Source of the DNA: an uncultured Clostridia bacterium
GTDB taxonomy: Bacteria > Bacillota > Clostridia > Oscillospirales > Oscillospiraceae
NCBI GenBank assembly: GCA_946184215.1
Contig: CAMHER010000128.1
Location: forward strand, 1 to 5,889
DNA length: 5,889 bases
Reading direction: 5' to 3'
The position numbers and the translations under genes were made by a program. The notes beneath the pieces are model-generated. The model did no database searches. It saw nothing but the letters and a program-made list of their open reading frames with translations, and was not told the origin of the DNA. Position 1 is the stretch's first letter. Each line of letters starts with the position of its first letter. This document shows positions 1-5,406 of the stretch, in pieces.

Positions 1-2764
1 GCTGGGCAAGGCCCAGCTTGTCGGCGTCCTCGATGATCAGGGTGTTGACGTTGGGAATGTCGATGCCGGTTTCGATGATCGTCGTGCAGACGAGCACCTG
101 CGTCTCGCCGGAGACGACGTTTTCCATCACGGCGGCGAGCATGGCCTTGTCCATCCTGCCGTGGGCAACGGCAATGGTCACGTCCTCGCCCAGCACGTCA
201 CGCAGCTTGCGCGTCGTGCGCTCGATATCCTCGATGCGGTTGTGCAGATAATAGACCTGGCCGCCCCGCTGCAGCTCGCGCCGGATCGCGTCCGCGATCA
301 CGCCCCAGTCGTGCTCCAGCACGAAGGTCTGCACCGGCAGGCGGTCCTCCGGGGGCTCTTCGATGTTGGACATGTCGCGGATGCCGGACATGGCCATGTT
401 CAGCGTGCGGGGGATCGGCGTGGCCGAGAGCGTCAGCACATCCACGCCGTGGGACAGCGCCTTGATGTGCTCCTTGTGGGCGACGCCGAAGCGCTGCTCC
501 TCGTCCACGACGAGCAGCCCCAGGTTTTTGAAGCTCACGTCCTTGGACAGCAGCCGGTGCGTGCCGATGACGAGATCGCACTTGCCGTTTTTCAGCTCCT
601 CGAGCACCTTCGCGCTCTGTGCGCCGGTGCGGAAGCGGCTGAGGACCTCGATGGTCACCGGGAAGCCGAAGAAGCGCTGCAGCGCCGTCTGATAATGCTG
701 CTGCGCCAGGACGGTCGTCGGCACCAGGATCGCGGCCTGCTTGCCGTCGAGCACGCATTTCATCACCGCGCGCAGGGCCACCTCGGTCTTGCCCACGCCC
801 ACGTCGCCGCAGAGGAGGCGATCCATCGGCACGGCGGATTCCATGTCGCGCTTGATCTCCTCGGTGCAGCGCAGCTGATCCTCCGTCTCGGTATAGCCGA
901 AGTTCTCCTCAAACTCCCGCTGCCACTCGCTGTCCGGCGAGAAGGCATAGCCCGGCAGCCGCTGCCGCTCGGCATAAAGCGCGATCAGCTGCCTGGCCAT
1001 GTCCTTGGCCGCGCTCTTGGCGCGGGAGCGGGTCTTGGCCCACTCGGCGCCGCCCATCTTGGACAGGCGCACCTCGCGATCCTCGCCGAAGCCCGTGTAT
1101 TTGCTGACCAGATCCAGCTGGGAGGCGGGCACATACAAGCTGTCCGTCCCGGCGTAGTTGATCTTGATATAATCCTTTTCAAAGCCGTCCACCTGCATTT
1201 TCACGATGCCGGCGAAACGCCCGATGCCGTGGTTTTCGTGTACGACATAGTCCCCCACGGACAGATCGGCATAGCTCTCGATCCGCACGCGCCCGGGGCC
1301 AGGGCTCTTCTTCGCGCGCTTTTTCTCGCCCCTGTGCAGCAGCTGCGCGTCGGTCAGCATCGCAAGGCGGATCGCGGGATACTCCATGCCCGCGCTGACG
1401 GCACCGACAGCGATGTAACAGCGGCCGGGATCCGGCAGCCGTGTCAGGGTCTCAAAGAAGGGCGCGGCGATGCCCCGCGCGTCAAAGACCTCCTGCAGCA
1501 CCTTGGCCCGGCGCGTATCGGAGGCCAGAACCACCACCCGGTAGTTCTGCTTAAGATAGGCCGCCACATCGTCGGCCGCCGCCTGGGCGTTGCCGGCATA
1601 CGTGGTCAGCTGCTTGGCGGCGATGGAGGTCAGCGTGCGGGGCGCAAGCGGACTGCGCCCGACGGCAAAGGCATCCGCCATGTAGACGGGATAGTCCGCA
1701 AGACGGTGCAGCAGTTCGTCAAAGCCCAGCGAAAAGCTGTCGGGCGAAACGGCCGCGTCGCCGCGTCGGACAAGCTCGTCGATCTCCTCGCGCAGCTGCT
1801 TTGTCCAGTCGCGCGCCTTTTCGGCGCAGCGATTCGGCTGGTCGAGAAAGACAAGGGCATCCGGCGGGAGATAGTCCGCGCCGCAGGCCATGGGGTAGAT
1901 CAGCTCCATATACTTGTCGGCGCAGGATATCAGGATCCCGGCGCCCAATTTTTCCGCGTCCGAGCGGATCGTGGCCGCGGCCTTCTGCGCGCTCTCGGAA
2001 CTGCGGCGGCGCTCGTAGCGCGCCGCCCACTTTTCCAGCTCGTCACGCAGGGCGGCGGCGCCGCCCTCGCACAGAGAGGGAAGCGTCTCGGCCGCGGGGA
2101 GGATCGTGCAGCGCTCGACGGCGTCGGTGCGGCGCTGGTCGGAGACGGAAAAGTGGCCCATCGAGTCCACCGTGTCGCCCCAGAACTCCACGCGCACCGG
2201 CTCGCTCTCAAAGGGAGAGAAAAAGTCCAGGATCCCGCCGCGCACGGCGAACTGGCCCGGGCCCTCGACCTGGTCTGTCCGGCTGTAGCCGCAGCGGACC
2301 AGGGCGTCGATCACGTCCTCCATCGCCGCTTCGCTGCCGTCGCGGATCGAGAAGGCGGCGCGGCGGAGCGTCTCGGGCGGGATCGTGCGCTGGATCAGAC
2401 CGCTGACGGAGGCGCAGATCACCTGCGCGCCGCCCGCCATCGCCCACAGGGCGGCCAGGCGCTTCTGCTCCGCCTGGCGGGAAACGGCCGCGCTCTCGTA
2501 AAAGGTAAATTCCCGCAGTCCCAGCGTGACGGGCTCTTCCCCCAGCATGGCGGCAAGATCACGGGCCATGCCCTCTGCCGCCGTGTCGTCGGGGCTGATC
2601 ACCACCAGAGGCAGACCGAGACGGGAGCGCAGGGCGGCGGCCAGATTGGCCCGATGGACCGCTCCAAGGCCTGAAATGAGCGCAGGAAGCCCTCCGCTCT
2701 CCATCAGGGAGGGGAGGGCGGCTGCTTCCCGGTTTTCCAATATTTGATCGAATAGGATGTTCAT
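1..2764 (-). CDS. mfd: Transcription-repair coupling factor Mfd (3' end beyond window)
   Basis: Mfd is a cytoplasmic ATP-driven translocase that removes RNA polymerase stalled at DNA damage and recruits UvrA/UvrB for nucleotide excision repair. The frame is open from the ATG at 2764 down to the window edge, giving 921 codons; family members usually have about 1,150, so roughly the last fifth is outside. Visible parts in order: the UvrB-like N-terminal module with VRGGILDFF near residues 174-182; the RNA-polymerase-interacting CarD-like domain beginning GDYVVHENHGIGRF near 504; Walker A GDVGVGKTE at 653-661; the DEEQ box at 754-757; SATPIPRT from 780; and TGIDIPN near 899-905, a motif of the second RecA-like lobe. 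The final arginine-finger motif, the translocation motif and the C-terminal regulatory domain lie past position 1. No frameshift or stop was seen. No Shine-Dalgarno precedes the ATG, but a strong promoter lies 8 bases upstream. The identification is secure. Confidence 0.97.
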   Translation of the reverse strand, partial: MNILFDQILENREAAALPSLMESGGLPALISGLGAVHRANLAAALRSRLGLPLVVISPDDTAAEGMARDLAAMLGEEPVTLGLREFTFYESAAVSRQAEQKRLAALWAMAGGAQVICASVSGLIQRTIPPETLRRAAFSIRDGSEAAMEDVIDALVRCGYSRTDQVEGPGQFAVRGGILDFFSPFESEPVRVEFWGDTVDSMGHFSVSDQRRTDAVERCTILPAAETLPSLCEGGAAALRDELEKWAARYERRRSSESAQKAAATIRSDAEKLGAGILISCADKYMELIYPMACGADYLPPDALVFLDQPNRCAEKARDWTKQLREEIDELVRRGDAAVSPDSFSLGFDELLHRLADYPVYMADAFAVGRSPLAPRTLTSIAAKQLTTYAGNAQAAADDVAAYLKQNYRVVVLASDTRRAKVLQEVFDARGIAAPFFETLTRLPDPGRCYIAVGAVSAGMEYPAIRLAMLTDAQLLHRGEKKRAKKSPGPGRVRIESYADLSVGDYVVHENHGIGRFAGIVKMQVDGFEKDYIKINYAGTDSLYVPASQLDLVSKYTGFGEDREVRLSKMGGAEWAKTRSRAKSAAKDMARQLIALYAERQRLPGYAFSPDSEWQREFEENFGYTETEDQLRCTEEIKRDMESAVPMDRLLCGDVGVGKTEVALRAVMKCVLDGKQAAILVPTTVLAQQHYQTALQRFFGFPVTIEVLSRFRTGAQSAKVLEELKNGKCDLVIGTHRLLSKDVSFKNLGLLVVDEEQRFGVAHKEHIKALSHGVDVLTLSATPIPRTLNMAMSGIRDMSNIEEPPEDRLPVQTFVLEHDWGVIADAIRRELQRGGQVYYLHNRIEDIERTTRKLRDVLGEDVTIAVAHGRMDKAMLAAVMENVVSGETQVLVCTTIIETGIDIPNVNTLIIEDADKLGLAQ

Positions 2765-2772
2765 CGTGTGGG

Positions 2773-2801
2773 ATTATATCATGGAAAGATGCGGAAATCA
2801 A
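2773..2801 (-). promoter_or_regulatory. Sigma-A promoter of mfd with extended -10
   Basis: Read on the minus strand, a -35 box TTGATT (2801-2796) is followed after 17 bases by a perfect -10 TATAAT (2778-2773). The -10 is preceded by TG plus one base, which makes it an extended -10. Only 8 bases separate the -10 from the mfd ATG, so the predicted start of transcription falls at or within two bases of the start codon. The boxes were read directly from the sequence; promoter activity is inferred. Confidence 0.75.
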
Positions 2802-2884
2802 TCGCTTGCGGGGAACGGACTGTTAGAAGCTCTTGCGGCTTCTTCTTTCAGGTAAATGTTCGCTGACTTGACAGCTGCGTATAT

Positions 2885-2916
2885 TCTCTTTCTCTTGCTT
2901 GTCCAAGAGAAAGAGA
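2885..2916. repeat. Hairpin 1: perfect 13-bp inverted repeat
   Basis: The arm at 2885-2897 (TCTCTTTCTCTTG) is the exact reverse complement of 2904-2916, with a 6-base loop (2898-2903). One arm is nearly all pyrimidine and the other nearly all purine. No T-run follows on either strand, so it is not a standard terminator. It is the first of three hairpins packed into about 130 bases. Confidence 0.8.
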
Positions 2917-2930
2917 GAAAGAGAACGACA

Positions 2931-2968
2931 CAAGGGAGGGGAAGATTGCGATTTCTTCCCCTCCCTTG
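2931..2968. repeat. Hairpin 2: perfect 15-bp inverted repeat
   Basis: The arm at 2931-2945 (CAAGGGAGGGGAAGA) pairs perfectly with 2954-2968 across an 8-base loop. As in hairpin 1, one arm is purine-rich and the other pyrimidine-rich. There is no adjacent T-run. Part of the left arm and its loop (2935-2947) is also nearly complementary to 3016-3027, with one unpaired base, so a different fold is possible. Confidence 0.8.
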
Positions 2969-2988
2969 ACCTGCCCTAATTGAAACGC

Positions 2989-3015
2989 TTCAAGAGGGGG
3001 TTGCCCCCTCTTGAA
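2989..3015. repeat. Hairpin 3: perfect 12-bp inverted repeat with 3-base loop
   Basis: TTCAAGAGGGGG (2989-3000) pairs perfectly with 3004-3015 around a TTG loop, giving a GC-rich, very stable stem. The first five bases of the left arm (TTCAA) can instead pair with TTGAA at 2980-2984, so two mutually exclusive stems can be drawn. No T-run follows on the plus strand beyond an AAAATCT tail, so a simple terminator is unlikely. Confidence 0.78.
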
Positions 3016-3072
3016 AATCTCCCCTCCGGCGTACTGATTTGACAAGTTTCATCATCCGAATGCATTTCCTCG

Positions 3073-3107
3073 CAGGGGCGGCAATAGCCGCCCCTGTTTT
3101 CTCTCTT
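3073..3107 (+). terminator. Rho-independent terminator with no obvious gene upstream
   Basis: CAGGGGCGGC (3073-3082) and its perfect complement (3087-3096) form a 10-bp GC-rich stem with an AATA loop. It is followed directly by TTTTCTCTCTT on the plus strand. On the minus strand no T-run follows, so the direction is plus. The only thing upstream on this strand is the hairpin array and antisense mfd, so what it terminates is unclear; it may end an unrecognised RNA made from the hairpin region. Confidence 0.7.
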
Positions 3108-3206
3108 CAGCAGCACAATGCCTTTTCACGTACTATGGTGGGGTGAATCAAAGGAGGGTTTGACACAGTTAAAGCGAGAAAAACAACCACACGCTTACGA
3201 TACGTT

Positions 3207-3257
3207 CAAAAAGCATGGACGCAGTCTTGGCTGACCGCGTCCATGCTTTTTGTTTTT
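3207..3257. terminator. Bidirectional terminator, 16-bp stem
   Basis: A perfect 16-bp stem (3207-3222 with 3237-3252) contains GCATGGACGC and its complement, with flanking A and T runs. The 14-base loop has a small inner GTC/GAC pairing. On the plus strand the stem is followed by T5-G-T5; on the minus strand a T5 run also follows. It lies 3 bases past the stop codon of the minus-strand frame ending at 3256, so it is well placed to end that transcript. It may also end a short plus-strand transcript. Confidence 0.75.
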
Positions 3258-3575
3258 ATATGCCAAGCATTCTCTTAATGACGTCAGATTTGACCTCGCG
3301 CATAAGAGCAAAAACAGGAATATGCGCCTTGAAGTATTGGAGATCCTCGTATAAATCTACGGGAGTCTTTATTGGAAGAGAATTCCCTTTTACAACAGTT
3401 TTTCCGCCGAGTTTGCCGGGTTGTTGATTGATCTCTTTTTCATATTTTGTGGAGAGATGAGAACAAACTTGAGAAGCGCAAAATGAATCAAAAGGAACCG
3501 TACGTAGCAAACAGGAAAAGAATTATCCTGATGGGTCAAATAACGCGCTTTGTTCGACCCTATATATGTTGCCAC
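3256..3575 (-). pseudogene. Unrecognised minus-strand reading frame, apparently broken
   Basis: The clearest part is the last 80 or so codons, ending at the TAA at 3258-3256 with residues such as KTPVDLYEDLQYF, then FALMREVKSDVIKRMLGI. The composition and flow look protein-like, but I do not recognise a family. That frame has only a TTG near 3510 as a start, no ribosome site, and an in-frame TAA at 3525-3523. A second frame opens at a GTG at 3575 (VATYIGSNKARYLTHQDNS) and would join it only through a frameshift near 3510. A good promoter (3585-3614) lies just upstream and a terminator just downstream, so the unit seems to be transcribed. It could be a decayed gene of about 105 residues, a 3' remnant, or a noncoding RNA of roughly 370 bases. 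It points away from the toxin-antitoxin operon. Confidence 0.35.
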
Positions 3576-3584
3576 GGTATGACG

Positions 3585-3614
3585 ATTCTACTACTCAGAT
3601 AAATTTATAGTCAA
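3585..3614 (-). promoter_or_regulatory. Minus-strand promoter divergent from the abiE-type operon
   Basis: On the minus strand TTGACT (3614-3609, 5 of 6 to consensus) is followed after 18 bases by TAGAAT (3590-3585, 5 of 6). Transcription would start near 3578 and run to the terminator at about 3207. The -35 box lies 6 bases from the edge of the first inverted repeat of the divergent operon, so the same repressor could affect both directions. Confidence 0.5.
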
Positions 3615-3620
3615 CGTTTT

Positions 3621-3654
3621 GTTTGTCGGAAAATAATAGTTTTTTCTGACAAAC
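3621..3654. promoter_or_regulatory. Inverted repeat 1, probable antitoxin operator
   Basis: Arms at 3621-3633 and 3642-3654 match at 12 of 13 positions, the mismatch being 3628/3647. They contain the half-site GTCGGAAA and the exact half-site TTTCTGAC. The same half-site recurs in inverted repeat 2. AbiEi antitoxins are known to repress their own operons by binding inverted repeats in the promoter; assigning these repeats to that role is an inference. The repeat covers the area where the -35 of the upstream -10 (3658-3663) would be. Confidence 0.7.
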
Positions 3655-3657
3655 AGG

Positions 3658-3696
3658 TATAATCCCCTTGCAGTTTGGTCAGAAATATTGTATAGT
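3658..3696 (+). promoter_or_regulatory. Promoter region of the toxin-antitoxin operon
   Basis: Two candidate promoters overlap. One has a perfect -10 TATAAT at 3658-3663 but no recognisable -35; the expected place is inside inverted repeat 1. The other has TTGCAG (3668-3673), a 17-base spacer and TATAGT (3691-3696), whose -10 lies in the centre of inverted repeat 2. A repressor on either repeat would block polymerase. Which promoter is used cannot be decided from sequence. Confidence 0.55.
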
Positions 3697-3705
3697 TTTT
3701 CTGAC
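3678..3705. promoter_or_regulatory. Inverted repeat 2, probable antitoxin operator
   Basis: GTCAGAAA at 3678-3685 and its exact complement TTTCTGAC at 3698-3705 flank a 12-base spacer. The half-sites are the same as in inverted repeat 1, and the two repeat centres are about 54 bases apart, close to five turns of DNA, so the sites would face the same side of the helix. The repeat straddles the downstream -10 and ends just before the ribosome site. Confidence 0.7.
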
Positions 3706-3712
3706 GAGGTGA
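3706..3712 (+). promoter_or_regulatory. Ribosome binding site of the antitoxin gene
   Basis: GAGGTGA lies 4 bases before the ATG at 3717 and fixes that start. It directly follows the right arm of inverted repeat 2. Confidence 0.65.
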
Positions 3713-3716
3713 GACT

Positions 3717-4286
3717 ATGAGCAGACCTGATTATCTAAAACAAATTGGAAATCGTATCCGTTCCTTGCCGGAAGGCTCTGTGTTTATTACGTCCCGATTG
3801 TCTTCGGAAGGTGCAATTCGCCGCATTGTTCGCGGCGTGTATGATCGCCCAAGTTTCAGCGGGTTGTTGCTTGAGCACGCCGCGCCGGACATAAACCAAG
3901 CTGCGAAAGCAATTGCCCGCAATTTTGGGTGGACTATTGTCCCCTGCGGGGATACTGCACTAAATCTTCTTGGCTTGTCTACACAGGTTCCTTCTGTTTG
4001 GCAGTATGTAAGCGATGGGCCGTACCGGGAATACACAATTGGAAATCGTGTACTGAAATTTAAACACGGGGCCAACAAGGACGTGTCCGGTCTTTCAGAT
4101 AAATTCGCATTGATTGTTCAAGCGTTAAAGGCATTGGGGAAGAACAATATCGATGATCCCACCCTGGAAAAACTTGCTTCGGTTTTGGATCCGGAAGAAA
4201 GACAGTCCTTCATGAAAGATACTCAACACCGGACAGCGTGGATCAATCGTGTTGCAAAAGAGCTGGTCGCTTTAGGATGGGAGTAA
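3717..4286 (+). CDS. abiEi: AbiEi/DUF6088-family type IV antitoxin with a shortened N-terminal winged helix
   Basis: The 189-residue product resembles DUF6088/AbiEi-like antitoxins, cytoplasmic proteins that counter an AbiEii nucleotidyltransferase and repress the shared operon. Family signs: the N-terminal LPEGSVFITS and IRRIVRGVYDRP (about 17-26 and 34-45), the DNA-binding part; then GWTIVPCGDTALNLLGLSTQ (71-90), YVSDGPYREYTIGN (96-109) and FKHGANKDVSGLSDK (115-129), the conserved core; and an alpha-helical C-terminus. The start is supported by GAGGTGA just upstream. The gene ends 3 bases before the toxin start. As I recall the family, about 16 residues normally lie between S26 and R27, forming the second and recognition helices; here the sequence runs from FITS straight into RLSSEG. 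The reading frame is intact, so antitoxin function may remain while DNA binding is weakened. Family assignment is firm; the deletion rests on memory of homologues. Confidence 0.88.
   Translation: MSRPDYLKQIGNRIRSLPEGSVFITSRLSSEGAIRRIVRGVYDRPSFSGLLLEHAAPDINQAAKAIARNFGWTIVPCGDTALNLLGLSTQVPSVWQYVSDGPYREYTIGNRVLKFKHGANKDVSGLSDKFALIVQALKALGKNNIDDPTLEKLASVLDPEERQSFMKDTQHRTAWINRVAKELVALGWE
4275..4283 (+). promoter_or_regulatory. Ribosome binding site of the toxin gene inside the antitoxin's last codons
   Basis: GGATGGGAG ends 6 bases before the toxin ATG at 4290 and lies within the last codons of the antitoxin gene. This tight arrangement suggests coupled translation of the two partners. Confidence 0.55.
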
Positions 4287-4289
4287 AAA

Positions 4290-5297
4290 ATGAAGAGTAT
4301 CGCCAATATTTCTGCCTCTGAGCGGGAGGTTTTGTTCCGCAATACCGCCGAGAAGATGGGCCTTCCGGAAGCAATTATTGAAAAGGATTTTTGGGTATGC
4401 TGGACACTGGACTACCTGTTTCATAATTCGCAGTGGAAAGAACATCTTGCCTTCAAGGGTGGCACCAGCCTGTCTAAATGCTTTGATTTGATCCACCGTT
4501 TTTCGGAAGACATAGATTTAATCTTGGACTGGCGGCTGGTTGGCTGCGGAAAGGACGAGCCCTGGGCAGAGCGCAGCAGAAACCAGCAGGATAAGTACAA
4601 CAAGGCCGTTAATGCTAAGACGGAGCTTTTCCTTGCTGAAGATTTCGTACCGAAGCTGAAAGCTGATTGCCGCAGGCTGCTGAAGGAGAGCATTCAGATC
4701 ACGGTCGATTCAGTCGATCCGCAGACGGTATGTCTCGCCTATCCCCGGTTGTTCTCAGAGGGCGCTATCCTTCCGACCATACGGCTGGAGATCGGCGCGT
4801 TGGCCGCTTGGACGCCGACGCAGAAAGCCACGATCACGCCCTTTGCAGCCAAGCAGTATCCTCAGGTGTTTGAGCAGCCCAGCACCACGCTCCGAACCGT
4901 CTCGCCGGAGCGTACGTTTTGGGAAAAGGTCACGATCCTGCACAAGGAGGCTTTCCGCACCAATGGCAAGGTTCCGCCACGCTACTCCCGGCATTACTAT
5001 GACCTGTGGTGTATGGCCCAGTGCCCGGTGAAAGAGGCTGCCTTCCAAGACTTGGAGCTGCTCCGAAAGGTGGTTGTTTTCAAGGATCGCTTTTATCCCG
5101 CCGCCTCCGCCCACTATGAGTTGGCCAAGCCCGGCACCATGCGCCTCATGCCGCCGGGCGATTGCCTCCCTGCGCTGAAAACGGACTATGAGCACATGAA
5201 AAATATGATCTTCGGCGAGACGCCAGAGTTCAAGGAGATCCTTTCTGCACTTGAAGATTTGGAAAAAGCAATCAACTCTTTGCCAACGATGGGATGA
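4290..5297 (+). CDS. abiEii: AbiEii/AbiGii-family nucleotidyltransferase toxin
   Basis: This 335-residue protein is the toxin partner of a type IV toxin-antitoxin (abortive infection) pair. Family members are DNA-polymerase-beta-like nucleotidyltransferases that act in the cytoplasm; several add nucleotides to tRNA and stop growth, but the target here is unknown. Motifs in order: EKDFWVCW (31-38), typical of the family's N-terminal helix; KGGTSLSK (56-63), the nucleotide-binding turn; FSEDIDL (71-77), with D74 and D76 as likely metal ligands; LPTIRLEIGA (161-170), with E167 a candidate third acid; RTFWEKVTILHKEA (208-221); and RYSRHYYDLW (231-240). All key elements are present and the length fits, so the toxin looks functional. 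It is cotranscribed with the antitoxin, 3 bases apart. The second half is richer in G+C than the first. No terminator follows, so transcription could continue into the regulator gene 109 bases downstream. Confidence 0.93.
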   Translation: MKSIANISASEREVLFRNTAEKMGLPEAIIEKDFWVCWTLDYLFHNSQWKEHLAFKGGTSLSKCFDLIHRFSEDIDLILDWRLVGCGKDEPWAERSRNQQDKYNKAVNAKTELFLAEDFVPKLKADCRRLLKESIQITVDSVDPQTVCLAYPRLFSEGAILPTIRLEIGALAAWTPTQKATITPFAAKQYPQVFEQPSTTLRTVSPERTFWEKVTILHKEAFRTNGKVPPRYSRHYYDLWCMAQCPVKEAAFQDLELLRKVVVFKDRFYPAASAHYELAKPGTMRLMPPGDCLPALKTDYEHMKNMIFGETPEFKEILSALEDLEKAINSLPTMG

Positions 5298-5406
5298 TGA
5301 GTATTTCTCTGTATTTCTGCAAATAAAAAACGCGTTTCAAATTTATGTCCAAGAGAACAAAATGAAAAGCAAAATACACATATTGAAAAATGAACGAAGG
5401 GTTTCC

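Larger units (their letters stand above)
2802..3206. other. Gene-poor intergenic stretch with hairpin array
   Basis: This stretch of about 400 bases between the mfd promoter and a bidirectional terminator has no reading frame that I accept as a gene. It holds a weak 6-bp hairpin (2825-2830 with 2838-2843), three strong perfect hairpins listed separately, a rho-independent terminator on the plus strand, and an AAAGGAGGG Shine-Dalgarno-like sequence at 3150-3158 with no good start codon after it. A plus-strand -35-like TTGACA at 2868 and another at 3039 lack a correctly spaced -10. Possible readings are a cluster of repeated extragenic palindromes, a structured RNA, or the scar of a lost element. 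Confidence 0.6.

Noticed and set aside
161..2674. An 837-codon open frame on the plus strand opposite mfd
   Set aside because: It runs exactly in codon register antisense to mfd, a common artefact in GC-rich genes. Its product is dominated by H, R, G, A and L with no family motif, while the minus-strand frame carries every Mfd motif.
2825..2850. 6-bp hairpin AGAAGC/GCTTCT followed by TCTTTC as a terminator
   Set aside because: The stem is short and the T-run poor; it could easily occur by chance.
2868..2885. Perfect TTGACA followed by TATATT on the plus strand as a promoter for the hairpin RNA
   Set aside because: The boxes are only 6 bases apart, far short of the 16-18 needed, and no other -10 lies at the right distance.
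2848..3045. A 65-codon minus-strand frame over the hairpin array
   Set aside because: It is made almost wholly of the inverted repeats and lacks a ribosome site. Similar spurious frames are likely wherever such repeats occur.
2885..3096. CRISPR array
   Set aside because: The repeats are inverted stems of different sequence and length, not direct repeats with regular spacers.
3215..3427. A 70-codon plus-strand frame starting inside the bidirectional terminator
   Set aside because: The start lies in the terminator stem, there is no ribosome site, and the frame overlaps the better-supported minus-strand unit.
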